A stretch of DNA of 64,000 nucleotides from Rhizobium sp. (GTDB taxonomy: Bacteria > Pseudomonadota > Gammaproteobacteria > Xanthomonadales > Xanthomonadaceae): NCBI GenBank assembly GCA_019459185.1, contig JAIBEO010000200.1:1-64000 (forward strand). Direction: 5' to 3'. Positions 24,481 through 33,312 of the stretch are shown here, piece by piece. The first letter of the stretch is position 1. Every line of letters starts with the position of its first letter. The notes under the pieces are model-generated. The model ran no database searches and was not told where the DNA came from. It saw nothing but the letters and a program-made list of their open reading frames with translations. Both the position numbers and the translations under genes were made by a program.

Positions 24481-25632
24481 ATGGACACGGCGCCGCGCAA
24501 GCGCCGCTGGCCGGTTTACCTCGCGGTGCTGGCCGTGGCGCTGCTGCTGGGCGCCTGGTGGGTGAACCGTGCGCTGGAACCGCAGCGCCTCGCCGCCACC
24601 GTGCTGGCCAGCGTGGGTGAATCGCAGGGGCTCGAGATCACCTTCACCGGTACGCCGGAATACGCGCTGCGCCCCGAACCGCGCCTGCTGCTGGAAGGCG
24701 TGGTGGTGCGCCAGCCCGGCGCCGCCGCGCCGCTGCTCACTGCCGCGCGCGCCGAAGTCTCCCTGCCTTGGGACACCGTGCTGGGCGAAGGCCCGGTGGT
24801 GGTCACCCGCATCGAACTGGCGCAGCCCGCGCTCGACCTGGCCGCGCTCGACGCCTGGCTGGCCACGCGCCCCGACACGGGGCCCGTCGAGCTGCCCACC
24901 CTCACCCGCGGCCTGCACCTCACCGCCGGCACCGTGCAGGGCGACGGCTGGCGGCTGCAGTCGCTGTCGGTGGACCTGCCGGCGCTGACGCCGGGCAAAC
25001 CCGCCAAGGCCGACGTGGCCGGCGAATTCGTGCGGGGCGAAACCAACCTGCTCTTCACCGGCCCGCTGGCGCTGGAAACCGCCGGCCTCGCCTCGCCGCT
25101 GCATTTCGAAGGCGGCGGCAAGCTGCGCAACGGCGAACTCGATGCACGCTGGTCGGCCACGCTGGAGGGCCGTCTGGACCTCACCGGTGCCGCCAGCGTG
25201 CTCGACATCGCCGCCCTCGATTTCAAGGGCGAATCGCCGCTGCCCGAACTCGATGCCAAGGGCCGTCTGGCCTTCGGCGACACGCTGGCGCTGGCGCTCT
25301 CGGGCCAGCTGGCGAACTGGCCAACGGGCTGGCCACCGCTGCCGGAACCCTTCGCCTCCACGCCCATGCCGCTCGATTACGAACTGGCCTACGACGGCGC
25401 CACCGATTTCAGCACGCCGCTCACCCTGCTGGTGTCGCGCGACGGCACGCGCCTCGACTCACGCTTCTCGCTCACCGATCTGCTGGCCTGGCTGGAAAAC
25501 GACGGCGGCAACCCGCTGCCGCCGCTGCAGGGCACGCTGTCCACGCCTTCGCTGGTCGTCGAGGGCTTCACGCTCGAAGGCGTAGAAGTTCGTCTCGGCG
25601 AGCCCGCCGAAGACAACCCTACCGAAGAATGA
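24481..25632 (+). CDS. AsmA-like envelope protein
   Basis: 383 residues. A positively charged start and one N-terminal membrane helix (YLAVLAVALLLGAWWV) precede a long beta-rich periplasmic region (ITFTGTPEYALRPEPRLLLEGVVV, then RIELAQPALDLAALDAWL). This is the pattern of AsmA family proteins, linked to outer-membrane lipid transport. It is short for the family. It abuts ftsY and overlaps mutY by 4 bp, so it is probably coexpressed. Confidence 0.65.
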   Translation: MDTAPRKRRWPVYLAVLAVALLLGAWWVNRALEPQRLAATVLASVGESQGLEITFTGTPEYALRPEPRLLLEGVVVRQPGAAAPLLTAARAEVSLPWDTVLGEGPVVVTRIELAQPALDLAALDAWLATRPDTGPVELPTLTRGLHLTAGTVQGDGWRLQSLSVDLPALTPGKPAKADVAGEFVRGETNLLFTGPLALETAGLASPLHFEGGGKLRNGELDARWSATLEGRLDLTGAASVLDIAALDFKGESPLPELDAKGRLAFGDTLALALSGQLANWPTGWPPLPEPFASTPMPLDYELAYDGATDFSTPLTLLVSRDGTRLDSRFSLTDLLAWLENDGGNPLPPLQGTLSTPSLVVEGFTLEGVEVRLGEPAEDNPTEE

Positions 25633-26669
25633 GCCAGTTCGCGCAACGCCTGCTGCAGTGGTTCGACCGCGACGGCCGCCACGACCTGCCCTGGCAGCAC
25701 CCGCGCACGCCCTACCGGGTGTGGCTGTCGGAAATCATGCTGCAGCAGACCCAGGTGCAGACGGTGATTCCCTACTACGCGCGTTTCCTGGACGCGCTGC
25801 CCACCCTGCCCGACCTGGCCGCCGCCGACACCGACCGCGTGCTGGCGCTGTGGGCGGGCCTGGGCTACTACGCCCGCGCCCGCAACCTGCACAAGGCGGC
25901 GCAGGTTTGCGTGGCCGAGCACGGCGGCGACCTGCCCGCCGATTTCGAGAAACTCGCCGCCCTGCCCGGCATCGGCCGCAGCACCGCCGGCGCCATCCTG
26001 GCGCAGGCGCACGGCCAACGTTTCCCCATCCTCGACGGCAACGTGAAGCGCACGCTCGCGCGTTTCCACGGCATCGGCGGCTGGCCCGGCGGTTCGGCGG
26101 TGGAAAAGGCGATGTGGGAGCTGGCCGAAAACCATCTTCCCGAGACGCGACTGGCCGACTACACCCAGGCCATCATGGATTTCGGCGCCACGCTGTGCAC
26201 CCGTCACGACCCAGCCTGCATGCTCTGCCCGCTGCAGGACGGCTGCGTGGCGCGCCGCGAGGGCCGCGTCGAACAGCTGCCCGAAGCCAAGCCCGGAAAG
26301 CCCCTGCCCGAGCGGCGCACGCTGATGCTGCTGGTGCACGACGCCGGCGACCGCATCCTGCTGGCGCGGCGGCCGGCCAAGGGCGTGTGGTCTGGGCTCT
26401 GGTCGCTGCCCGAGGCCGGCAGCCACGACGAGGCGCGCGATTTCCTGTCGCGGCACGCTCCGGCCGCCTTCGACGCCGGCGAAGCGCTGCCGCTGATCGA
26501 ACACGTGTTCAGCCACTACCGCCTGCACATCGAGCCACTGCGCTGGCGCGTGGCCGACAGCGCCGCGGAAACCGGCGACAATAACGAACTGCGCTGGCAG
26601 CCGCGCGAGCGGCTGCACGAACTGGGCCTGCCGGCCCCCGTCAAGAGACTGCTGGGAAACCTGCCATGA
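25629..26669 (+). CDS. mutY: A/G-specific adenine DNA glycosylase MutY
   Basis: Removes adenine mispaired with 8-oxoguanine. 346 residues. It has the catalytic Glu in [10 protein letters not shown], the helix-hairpin-helix [13 protein letters not shown] with the following catalytic Asp (LDGNVKR), the 4Fe-4S ligands C-x6-C-x2-C-x5-C ([17 protein letters not shown]), and a C-terminal NUDIX-like lesion-recognition domain. It overlaps both neighbours, typical of the mutY-yggX pair. Confidence 0.97.
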   Translation: MSQFAQRLLQWFDRDGRHDLPWQHPRTPYRVWLSEIMLQQTQVQTVIPYYARFLDALPTLPDLAAADTDRVLALWAGLGYYARARNLHKAAQVCVAEHGGDLPADFEKLAALPGIGRSTAGAILAQAHGQRFPILDGNVKRTLARFHGIGGWPGGSAVEKAMWELAENHLPETRLADYTQAIMDFGATLCTRHDPACMLCPLQDGCVARREGRVEQLPEAKPGKPLPERRTLMLLVHDAGDRILLARRPAKGVWSGLWSLPEAGSHDEARDFLSRHAPAAFDAGEALPLIEHVFSHYRLHIEPLRWRVADSAAETGDNNELRWQPRERLHELGLPAPVKRLLGNLP

Positions 26670-26938
26670 GCCGTACCGTGTTCTGCTTGAAAACCCAGGC
26701 CGAGGCCGAGGGCCTGCCCTTCGTGCCCTGGCCCGGCGAACTGGGCAAGCGCGTGTTCGCGAACATCGGCCGCGAGGCCTGGCAGCAGTGGCTGGCGCAC
26801 CAGACCATGCTGATCAACGAGAACCGCCTCTCGCCCATGGACCCGAAGCACCGGGCCTTCCTGGAGGCGGAGATGGAAAAGTTCCTGTTCGGCGATGGCG
26901 CCGAAAAGCCCGCCGGCTACGTGCCGCCGGCGGGCTGA
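26666..26938 (+). CDS. yggX: Oxidative-damage protection/iron-trafficking protein YggX
   Basis: 90 residues beginning [18 protein letters not shown], with the conserved Cys7 and [22 protein letters not shown]. Known to protect Fe-S clusters, including that of MutY, which matches the coupled mutY-yggX arrangement. Confidence 0.95.
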   Translation: MSRTVFCLKTQAEAEGLPFVPWPGELGKRVFANIGREAWQQWLAHQTMLINENRLSPMDPKHRAFLEAEMEKFLFGDGAEKPAGYVPPAG

Positions 26939-26944
26939 AGCGCC

Positions 26945-27406
26945 TTAGTCGGCAATGCCGGCGTCGCGCTCGGCCTGGCGCCAGGCTTTCACGTTGACCT
27001 CGCGCAGGTCGTCGATGCGGCAGCGCAGGCCGTTGTCGCCCACCACGTAGCCGTTGCTGGTGTTGAGCGTGTCGTTGAGCACGTCGAAGCCCAGCTTCCA
27101 CTCGTTTTCCAGGCGGTTGCAGGCCGGGGAGTCGCGCACGGTGACCAGCCAGGCCTTGAACGGGGTTTCCCAGACCAGCAGATCGAGCGGGCCGACCACT
27201 TCGTAACCGTGCATCGGTACCAGGAAGCGCACGCGCTCCACCGATTCGCCGGCGTTGGCGCGCAGCAGTTCGAGGCGCTTTTCGGCCTTGGTGGCCGGGG
27301 CGGCGCTGGTGGCGGGATCGGTCGGCGGCTCCGCGGCCAGGGCCGGCAGGGCCAGGCCGAGCGAGAGGGCGAACGCTAGCGAAGTCAGGGCGAGGCGGGT
27401 CTTCAT
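26945..27406 (-). CDS. DUF6491-like exported protein
   Basis: 153 residues from MKTRLALTSLAFALSLGL with a signal peptide cleaved near ALA-AE and an AAGGAGAT Shine-Dalgarno. The mature region has two cysteines (SPACNRLENEW and GLRCRIDDLR) in the pattern of Xanthomonadaceae DUF6491 proteins. Function is unknown. Confidence 0.72.
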   Translation of the reverse strand: MKTRLALTSLAFALSLGLALPALAAEPPTDPATSAAPATKAEKRLELLRANAGESVERVRFLVPMHGYEVVGPLDLLVWETPFKAWLVTVRDSPACNRLENEWKLGFDVLNDTLNTSNGYVVGDNGLRCRIDDLREVNVKAWRQAERDAGIAD

Positions 27407-27525
27407 GGCGGATCTCCTTGGGCGATGGCCGTGCAGGGCCATGCACCCAACCCTACTCCCGCCCGCGTGAAGCGCCCATACGCCGCCCGCGGGGCATTCA
27501 GTACGCATTTACGGCCTCCCCCGGC

Positions 27526-27555
27526 TTGCCTCGGCCCGCCCGCCTCGGCTATGAT
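27526..27555 (+). promoter_or_regulatory. Candidate tRNA-Phe promoter
   Basis: TTGCCT and TATGAT are separated by 18 bp, with a start expected about 37 nt before the mature tRNA. No other gene lies between. Confidence 0.5.
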
Positions 27556-27598
27556 CTCGCGCTCGCCCGGGCCCTGCCCCGCGCGTCGCCAGACTCCT

Positions 27599-27674
27599 GG
27601 CCGAGTAGCTCAGTTGGTAGAGCAGGGGATTGAAAATCCCCGTGTCGGCGGTTCGATTCCGTCCTCGGCCACCA
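27599..27674 (+). tRNA. tRNA-Phe (GAA)
   Basis: 76 nt with encoded CCA. Acceptor GGCCGAG/CTCGGCC pairs, the anticodon loop ttgaaaa gives GAA, and the T-arm is ggcggTTCGATTCcgtc. Its 3' 45 nt also form the left repeat of island 1, so the gene stayed intact on integration. Confidence 0.97.
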
Positions 27675-27675
27675 T
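27630..27675 (+). repeat. Left att repeat of island 1 (inside tRNA-Phe)
   Basis: 46 bp, from the anticodon loop through CCA plus one base, identical to 33257-33302. Confidence 0.95.
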
Positions 27676-27680
27676 ATACG

Positions 27681-27691
27681 TCAAGCACTTA
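27681..27691. promoter_or_regulatory. tcaagcactta motif 6 bp after tRNA CCA
   Basis: The same ten bases, tcaagcactt, stand exactly 6 nt after the CCA end in island 3 (minus strand, 54130-54121), and a looser version (tcaatgattt) in island 2. Position and conservation suggest an attP-arm or integrase/Xis contact site. Confidence 0.35.
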
Positions 27692-28717
27692 CGAAAGCCG
27701 CACTAGTTGCGGCTTTTGTTTGTGTGTCAAAAACGTGCCATCGATGCGGCTGGCCGCGCCCCGTAGGTGATCGGCCGCCAAATGCGCGTACCGAAGCACC
27801 ATCTCGTAGCTCGCCCAACCACCCAACTCCATCAGCTCTTGCAGCGGCGTTCCGTTCTGGACGTGCCAGGACGCCCAGGTGTGCCGCAGGTCGTGCCAAC
27901 GAAAGCCGGGCTCGATGCCCGCTCTTGCCACCGCTTGCTTCCATGCCCTGGTGGAGCATCGGGCGACGGGTTGGCCTTGGTAGGCAAACACGTACTCCGG
28001 ATGCCGCCCCAGACGCCGACGCAGAACGTCGAGCGCGTCCTCGTTCAAGGGAACGCCAATGGCCCTGCCAGCCTTGGCCTCGTCTGGATGGATCCACGCC
28101 ACGCGACGGCTCATGTCCACCTGGTCCCATCGCAGGTAAGACACGTTGCGCTGCCGGAGCCCCGTCGAAAGCGCGACCTGCGCCATGTCCCGGAGGTGGG
28201 GCGGCAACTCCGCGAGAAGTCGCCGCGCCTCATCCGGGGAAAGGAAGCAAATGCGCTTCTTCGGTTCCCGGTAGAGCCGGACCTTGGGAATGTGATCCAC
28301 CCACTCCCAATCGTCCTTTGCCCGTCGCAAGATCGAACGCACCAGGGCGAGGGTTCGATTGGCAGTGGAAGGACTGGATTGCGCCGCCTTCTTCTCGCCA
28401 GTCTTCTCGACCACTTCGCGGGTCACCTGACTGAGCATCAAGTGCCCCAGGAAGGGATGCAGCCAACGCAAGTTGGCCACATCCTTGTCGTGCGAACTCT
28501 TGTGGCTGGTTTCCTTCACCCACCTCACAGCGGCGTCCTGCCAGCTGCGATCGGGCTTCACGCCTAGCCGCTGTTCTTCCCAGTACCGGACCTTGAGCCG
28601 GTCGAGGTATTCCTGGGCGGCGGTTTGGTCTGAAGTCCCAGCAGAGCGGCGTATTCTTTCGCCGTTCGGCGTGGTGAAGGCGACCCACCAGACGTCACCC
28701 CGTTTCGATAGCCCCAT
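27689..28717 (-). CDS. Tyrosine recombinase/integrase of island 1
   Basis: 342 residues. An N-terminal arm-binding-like domain (KRGDVWWVAFTTPNG) and SAM-like core precede a catalytic domain with Arg in TGLRQRNVSYL, the HDLRHTWASW box (H-x-x-R), LGGW, and the nucleophile Tyr in MVLRYAHL. It is homologous to the island 2 integrase (shared EEQRLGVKP/EQQRLGVKP and RWHDLRHTWASWH) but clearly diverged, matching the different tRNA target. It is the last gene of the rep-HTH-int operon, and its start lies inside the HTH ORF. Confidence 0.95.
   Translation of the reverse strand: MGLSKRGDVWWVAFTTPNGERIRRSAGTSDQTAAQEYLDRLKVRYWEEQRLGVKPDRSWQDAAVRWVKETSHKSSHDKDVANLRWLHPFLGHLMLSQVTREVVEKTGEKKAAQSSPSTANRTLALVRSILRRAKDDWEWVDHIPKVRLYREPKKRICFLSPDEARRLLAELPPHLRDMAQVALSTGLRQRNVSYLRWDQVDMSRRVAWIHPDEAKAGRAIGVPLNEDALDVLRRRLGRHPEYVFAYQGQPVARCSTRAWKQAVARAGIEPGFRWHDLRHTWASWHVQNGTPLQELMELGGWASYEMVLRYAHLAADHLRGAASRIDGTFLTHKQKPQLVRLS
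27694..27718. terminator. Element-borne terminator behind tRNA-Phe
   Basis: aaagccgc/gcggcttt with a 7-nt loop, followed by tgtttg on the plus strand. It ends tRNA-Phe transcripts and overlaps the last int codons on the other strand. It belongs to the element; the host terminator is at 33313. Confidence 0.7.
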
Positions 28718-28926
28718 GAAGATTTCTCCTCGTTGGAGCCACTTAACGGCGCTTGCCTACCGGCAGCGTAAAGCTGACCGAGATACGCAGCAAGATCGTC
28801 CTCCAGGAAGACCCAGCGCTTGCCCGGTTTCGCGGCTTTGACGCGGCCCTGGCGGGCGTGCAGGCGCAGGACGGCCGGCGACATGTGCAGCCATGCGGCG
28901 GCTTCGTGCAGGTCGAGCGTACGCAT
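28564..28926 (-). CDS. Small HTH (excisionase-like) protein of island 1
   Basis: The first 60 residues, MRTLDLHEAAAWLHMSPAVL through KRWVFLEDDLAAYL, form a MerR-like/HTH_17 DNA-binding domain typical of excisionases. The open frame continues to 120 residues and overlaps int by 154 bp; that tail is low-complexity and may be translated only incidentally. It begins four bases after the rep stop. The island 2 counterpart has the same length and layout. Confidence 0.8.
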   Translation of the reverse strand: MRTLDLHEAAAWLHMSPAVLRLHARQGRVKAAKPGKRWVFLEDDLAAYLGQLYAAGRQAPLSGSNEEKSSWGYRNGVTSGGSPSPRRTAKEYAALLGLQTKPPPRNTSTGSRSGTGKNSG

Positions 28927-28929
28927 GGC

Positions 28930-30162
28930 TTAGTCCTGGTCATGGGGATCGATCCGCACGTTGTAGCGGCGGGCCTTGGCCCTCGCCTTGCGGTCCAGGT
29001 ACTCGGCCAGCCGTCGCCCTTCAGCCGCCTCGGGGCCGTCGTGGTAGACCGTCAGGGCCTGGAGGAACTCGCCCAGGCCTTGATCGAGCTCCGTGATGCC
29101 CTCGCGGGCCATGAAGGACGTCAGGCCCCAGAGGCCGGCCTTGAAGATGGCGTCATCGCCCGGGGCGCGGGACTTCGTGACCCGCATCAGGGGCGATGCC
29201 TCGGGCGGCACATCGAAGACGCCGGCCAGCGCTTCCCACAGCGGGTGAATCGGCCAGCGGGTGCGGGTGTCGTCTGTGGCCGAGGGAATCGCCAGCCGCA
29301 GCCATTCCGAGGTCAGGTAGCGCCAGAGGAGTCCCAGGAGAGGCACCGCATCCAACGCCGCGCCCTTGAGCTCGTCCGGCAGACCTTCCCGGCGAACCTG
29401 GAACTCCATGCGCCAGACCGTCTGCCCTTCCTGCCAGCCCTGCGCGGCCCACAGCGGCTTGAGGTAGTCCTTGCCTGACTTCAAAAGCTCCCGGGTCTTG
29501 TCGTAGAGCCTCGCGCTGACCTCGTTCCCGGCTCCGAACGTCATGCCGGTCACATAGTCCCGGTCCTCATGGATGTCCCGCTTGCGGCAACGCTTTACCC
29601 AATGGTCACCAGGGAGGGAGGTGACGTCCAAATCCGTCGTGAAGTCCACGAACAGGTCGATGCGGCTCAGCGTCCCGGGGCCAGAAGCCTCGCCAAATTC
29701 GGGGATCAGGGCATCCAGGGAGGCCAAGGCTTCCTCCGCACCTACGGCGGTGAGGTACTCGCTCCGAACTTGGACATGCGCCAACGGCAGAATATTTGCG
29801 CTCGCGTTGGAGAGTTCCAAGCGAAACCAGTTGTCCTCCAGCACAAAAGCGAAGCGGCCCCGGCCTCGGGGCGAGACCGTGAAAAAGTGGTCTCCGTTGT
29901 AGTACCCGGCTTCGGCCTGCTGCCGGTCATCGATGGACTGGGCCAGCTCCTTGAGCTCTTGGAGCATGACCGCCACATGGCGGTCGATTCCCCCGGGATA
30001 GGAGACGTAGACGCTATCCACCCCATGCCGAAGGGGGCGAATGCAGTTAGCGGGTGCTGTGATACTGGGCTTGGCACCCGCCGAAGCCGGCGGCGCGGCA
30101 GCCGGCAAGCCGGCCTGTCCGCCGCCGTCCCCGGCCGTGGGGCTGAACTCGTGGTTTTGCAT
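28930..30162 (-). CDS. Rep_trans-type replication initiation factor of island 1
   Basis: 410 residues. A low-complexity N-terminal 40 residues precede a domain with the Rep_trans pattern LSRIDLFVDFTTD, ARLYDKTRELLKSGKDY and VWRMEFQVRRE, shared by rolling-circle initiators, filamentous-phage replication proteins and MobT/NicK-type relaxases. It probably nicks an origin and binds DNA covalently by Tyr, either for replication of the excised circle or for mobilisation; sequence alone cannot separate these. It is the first gene of the rep-HTH-int operon. Confidence 0.75.
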   Translation of the reverse strand: MQNHEFSPTAGDGGGQAGLPAAAPPASAGAKPSITAPANCIRPLRHGVDSVYVSYPGGIDRHVAVMLQELKELAQSIDDRQQAEAGYYNGDHFFTVSPRGRGRFAFVLEDNWFRLELSNASANILPLAHVQVRSEYLTAVGAEEALASLDALIPEFGEASGPGTLSRIDLFVDFTTDLDVTSLPGDHWVKRCRKRDIHEDRDYVTGMTFGAGNEVSARLYDKTRELLKSGKDYLKPLWAAQGWQEGQTVWRMEFQVRREGLPDELKGAALDAVPLLGLLWRYLTSEWLRLAIPSATDDTRTRWPIHPLWEALAGVFDVPPEASPLMRVTKSRAPGDDAIFKAGLWGLTSFMAREGITELDQGLGEFLQALTVYHDGPEAAEGRRLAEYLDRKARAKARRYNVRIDPHDQD

Positions 30163-30211
30163 GGCATTTCCTGGTCATCGCCCGTGATTGGACGATAGGA
30201 AAGCTATGACC

Positions 30212-31024
30212 TCACTTGCCTTTGGCCGAGAACCCAAATCGCGGATTTTGAATCCCCGCCTGCTTTTGCCAACTCCGAAAGAGCTTAAAGAGGCTGGCCT
30301 TGGCGTCTTCGTTCGCGCCAGTCGTGTCGTATATCTTCAAATGCTCCACAACCAACTCATAGATCTCTTCTCTTGAGCAGGTCTCAAACGCGCCCTGGTC
30401 CCGAAGTAGGTATTCCGCCCACCTGAGCTCGGGATACTCGAGGCGTTTCTTATGCGGCCCTTTGATAGCCCTGAAAACTTGTTCCGCGCTTGAAGAATCG
30501 CCCGACAATTGACCTAGCCTAAGTCCAACCTGAAAAAAAGACATAGTGGAAACCATGCTATCCACCGAGAGGGCAGCAAAAAGCGCGTTGATATCGCCCT
30601 GCTTGGCAGTTTGGATCATGTCGTTGATTGACCTGGAGTAGCACGCAATCGCATCCAAGTTGCCGATCATGGCGAACGCAAGAGGCAAGGTCGCTGGGTG
30701 CTCTGGCACTTCGTCAGGCATTGAGTCAACCGCGTCCAAGAGGAAAGCTATCGGGTCGGTCGCTTCGACCGCATCTTTCAGTATTGGCCCAATGCCTGAC
30801 ACGACCGCAATTTTCGCTAACAACTCGATTAGGGTGTCTTGATAGTAGACAGTCCAGTTAGGGACCGCTGCCAATCTTTGAAAGGCTTTGAGCCATTGCG
30901 ATTCGTCCTGCTGCGAAATCTGCCAAGCCGCTCGCTCTGCCCAAATTTCTTGGAACATGGCGAGGCAGCGCGCGATAGCGCGGCCAGTTATTCTCCCGTA
31001 GAGTTTTTCCTCCCACTTAACCAT
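30212..31024 (-). CDS. Helical orphan cargo protein of island 1
   Basis: 270 residues from MVKWEEKLYGRITG; an in-frame ATG 15 codons upstream exists but overlaps the probable promoter. It is predicted nearly all helical with hydrophobic stretches (IELLAKIAVVSGIGPIL, LPLAFAMIGNLDAIACY) and a polar mid-region (QTAKQGDINALFAALSVD). I recognise no family. The GC content and codon use are unlike the flanking chromosome. It is divergent from the DUF2971 gene, a common arrangement for defence or toxin cargo. Confidence 0.65.
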   Translation of the reverse strand: MVKWEEKLYGRITGRAIARCLAMFQEIWAERAAWQISQQDESQWLKAFQRLAAVPNWTVYYQDTLIELLAKIAVVSGIGPILKDAVEATDPIAFLLDAVDSMPDEVPEHPATLPLAFAMIGNLDAIACYSRSINDMIQTAKQGDINALFAALSVDSMVSTMSFFQVGLRLGQLSGDSSSAEQVFRAIKGPHKKRLEYPELRWAEYLLRDQGAFETCSREEIYELVVEHLKIYDTTGANEDAKASLFKLFRSWQKQAGIQNPRFGFSAKGK

Positions 31025-31139
31025 GCGCCTCCCATACCTTGAACCGATGTCCGATGCGGACCCTCTCAAGCGTTACCCAAGCAACAGCACAATTCATAGC
31101 GGACTAGCGAGCAAAAGACACTAACCCAGGAATACGTCG

Positions 31140-32012
31140 ATGCGAAATGTCGGAACATATTTTGAGATGCCGGCTCCGTTCAATCTTTTTCATTACACCG
31201 GGATCGGCTCATTGATTGGGATGGCGCGATCCAAATCGATCTGGGCGAGCAATGCGTACTATCTAAACGATTCCCGGGAGGTTATTCATGCATGCGACAT
31301 TTTGACGAAGACCATAGAGATTCGCATTGCTGCCGACAGCGCAGACCCAAGTGAAATCGATTTTCTCATTCAGCTCAAGAGCTGGGCGCAATCGTTCAAG
31401 AAGACTCACTACGGAATCTTTATATTCTCACTATCCGAGAAGAGCAGTTTGCTCAGTCAGTGGCGAAGCTATACGCCACATGGGAAAGGGGTGAGCGTCG
31501 GCTTTTCGCCTGAATTGCTGAGCAAATTGGCGCAATCCTCGCGATCGGTTCTTGCGAAATGCATCTATGACGCAAGCGAGCAACGAGATGTTATTGAGGG
31601 GCTTATCGACTTGATCCTTAAGACCTTCCGAAACGAACAATCGTCTATAGATCTTTCGAGAAACCACCCCAGCGAGCGCTATTTCAGTTTCCTAGAGGTC
31701 TATCGCGAGGATTTCTTGAGAGTGCTTTGTCTAATCAAGCACTCTGCATTTTCAGAGGAGGCCGAATGGAGGATCATTTCCCCCTACTTTGCCGGGAATG
31801 AAGCGAAACAAATTAGATTTCGGGAAGGAGCATCGATGCTAGTTCCCTACATTGAGATCCCGCTGCCAGAAATCCGACAGCCGTTCGCAGAGATTGTTCT
31901 TGGTCCATCGCAATACCAGAACTTGTCAATGTCGGCTTTGAGCAAATACTCACAAACCGAGAACCTTACCTCACTGGTCCGGAACTGCGGAATACCTTTT
32001 CGAAAGTGGTGA
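31140..32012 (+). CDS. DUF2971 family protein (island 1 cargo)
   Basis: 290 residues with the DUF2971 pattern: NLFHYTGIGSLIGM near residue 16, SIWASNAYYLNDSREV, FSLSEKSSLLSQWRSY, GKGVSVGFS and the C-terminal AEWRIISPYF. Function is unknown, but such genes are frequent in mobile and defence loci. It is AT-richer than the host, and its DNA is separated by a short promoter region from the divergent orphan. Confidence 0.78.
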   Translation: MRNVGTYFEMPAPFNLFHYTGIGSLIGMARSKSIWASNAYYLNDSREVIHACDILTKTIEIRIAADSADPSEIDFLIQLKSWAQSFKKTHYGIFIFSLSEKSSLLSQWRSYTPHGKGVSVGFSPELLSKLAQSSRSVLAKCIYDASEQRDVIEGLIDLILKTFRNEQSSIDLSRNHPSERYFSFLEVYREDFLRVLCLIKHSAFSEEAEWRIISPYFAGNEAKQIRFREGASMLVPYIEIPLPEIRQPFAEIVLGPSQYQNLSMSALSKYSQTENLTSLVRNCGIPFRKW

Positions 32013-32059
32013 CCGTCAGATACGTTCAGAACGTCAACAGCTTATGAGGGGAATCGAAG

Positions 32060-32440
32060 ATGAGAAACGGCCTACTTCTGTTTGCGATCCTACTTCTTCC
32101 GAATTCCGCAGCTCGCTCCCAAGAGGTCGAACGCGAAGTTTGGATATCGAATGGCTTTCTTACGGGCCAGGAGTACTTGGCGCTAGATCAATCGGCAAGG
32201 ACCACCTTCGCTATGGGTGCGGTAGACGGCATGCTCGTTGCTCCGTTGCTCGGCGCCGCCGACATCGAATGGCTCAATGCTTGCGTAGTCGGCATGACCG
32301 GAAGCCAAGTAGAAGCGATGGTTACGAAGGAAGTTAGGGACCACCCAGCCAGTTGGAATTCCGGCGTTTTGACCGCGATCTTCAGAGCCTTCAACACTGG
32401 CTGTCCGGGCTCACCAGCGAATTCGGTGCGCCAGATCTGA
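32060..32440 (+). CDS. Exported Rap1a/Tai-like small protein (island 1 cargo)
   Basis: 126 residues with a signal peptide (LLLFAILLLPNSAARSQ). The mature part has the Rap1a-like arrangement: FLTGQEYLALD, FAMGAVDGM, a central Cys (WLNACVVG), VEAMVTKEVRDHPASW and a terminal AFNTGC that could pair with it. This fold is known from immunity proteins of type VI effectors, but the match is weak and by eye only. It could protect against a cell-wall effector or be unrelated. Confidence 0.55.
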   Translation: MRNGLLLFAILLLPNSAARSQEVEREVWISNGFLTGQEYLALDQSARTTFAMGAVDGMLVAPLLGAADIEWLNACVVGMTGSQVEAMVTKEVRDHPASWNSGVLTAIFRAFNTGCPGSPANSVRQI

Positions 32441-32490
32441 CGCGGATAGTTCGGCAAGCGAGTCCCTGCCCGTGCTCACCGAGCGATGAC

Positions 32491-33138
32491 ATGACTGATA
32501 ACTACGTGATTGCTACCGCCGCTGCTGGAATCTATAGAGCAGTTCACGCAGCGCGTACTGACATCGGCATAGCAATAGATATGATCGGCCTGGTTGTCGG
32601 CGATGACGCAGAGGAACCTGCAGATTTTGTAGAAGAAGCCGCATGGACGACTGCTGCCATCAGATACGCCAGGGCGTGGAAGGTTCCGTTGCTGCCTGAA
32701 AAGGCGCGAGTACGCTTCTTAGGCTGCCTTACAGAGGCACAGCTTGCGGCACACCAGCATGTCATGACAATTCGAGATGCCATGTACGCCCATCAAGTTG
32801 GGGTCGGGATAGATATGACTGTCACAGCCGTTGTAGGTCCGGACAGTTCTGGAAAATCGTGCCTTTGGGGAATGGGGATTCAAAGTAGTCGAATTAGCTC
32901 GCCGGGCACGAATGCGGCAAAGCAATTCTTGGAAATCCTGCAAGTCGCTCATGAGCAACTGGAACAGTTAGAGCGCGAGTCCCACAGGCTGGCATTGGAG
33001 GATCTGCAGTCTCGCCCCGCAGAAGAATGGATTTTGCGAGGCATTTATCAAAAGAATCTCCAGTTTGACATCCGGGGAGCAACGTACAGGCGCGAGTTCG
33101 ACAAACGAACGCCGCGAGCCAAGCCTCCTCGCTCCTGA
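32491..33138 (+). CDS. Orphan cargo protein with HEPN-like R-D-x4-H motif (island 1)
   Basis: 215 residues from MTDNYVIATAAAGI; the longer ORF start overlaps the previous gene by 88 bp and was rejected. It is mostly helical. TIRDAMYAH (Arg95, His101) fits the R[N/D]x4-5H signature of HEPN RNases, placed after a helix as in that fold. A beta-like segment follows (DMTVTAVVGPD) and a long Glu-rich helix near the C-terminus. Assignment as HEPN is only a hypothesis. It is the last gene before the right att repeat. Confidence 0.55.
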   Translation: MTDNYVIATAAAGIYRAVHAARTDIGIAIDMIGLVVGDDAEEPADFVEEAAWTTAAIRYARAWKVPLLPEKARVRFLGCLTEAQLAAHQHVMTIRDAMYAHQVGVGIDMTVTAVVGPDSSGKSCLWGMGIQSSRISSPGTNAAKQFLEILQVAHEQLEQLERESHRLALEDLQSRPAEEWILRGIYQKNLQFDIRGATYRREFDKRTPRAKPPRS

Positions 33139-33256
33139 GTAGACATTTCAACTGGCCGTCGTGGGCCAAGCCCAGATTCAAACAGGCGCTCTTCAAATGC
33201 TTCAAGAAATCAGGCTAGCGCCGTAAGTGGCTGATTTGATTAGGCTTAAGGCCGCT

Positions 33257-33302
33257 TTGAAAATCCCCGTGTCGGCGGTTCGATTCCGTCCTCGGCCACC
33301 AT
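33257..33302 (+). repeat. Right att repeat of island 1 (tRNA-Phe remnant)
   Basis: 46 bp identical to the tRNA-Phe 3' half at 27630-27675. It has no 5' half, so it is not a tRNA gene. Confidence 0.95.
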
Positions 33303-33312
33303 CATTCCGAAC

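Larger units (their letters stand above)
27630..33302. mobile_element. Island 1: integrative element in tRNA-Phe
   Basis: Bounded by a perfect 46-bp direct repeat of the tRNA-Phe 3' end (27630-27675 and 33257-33302); element length about 5.6 kb. The left half is an int-HTH-Rep operon on the minus strand. The right half is cargo of visibly lower GC: a helical orphan, DUF2971, Rap1a-like and HEPN-motif genes. No capsid, packaging or conjugation gene is present. The backbone order matches island 2. I infer a replicating satellite-like or mobilizable element. Confidence 0.9.

Noticed and set aside
32353-32490. Upstream start of the HEPN-motif gene
   Set aside because: It would overlap the Rap1a-like gene by 88 bp and adds 46 residues without conserved features.
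33257-33302. Possible second tRNA-Phe
   Set aside because: Only the 3' half is present; it is the att repeat of island 1. The same applies to 48998-49047 (Val) and 60874-60921 (Asn).
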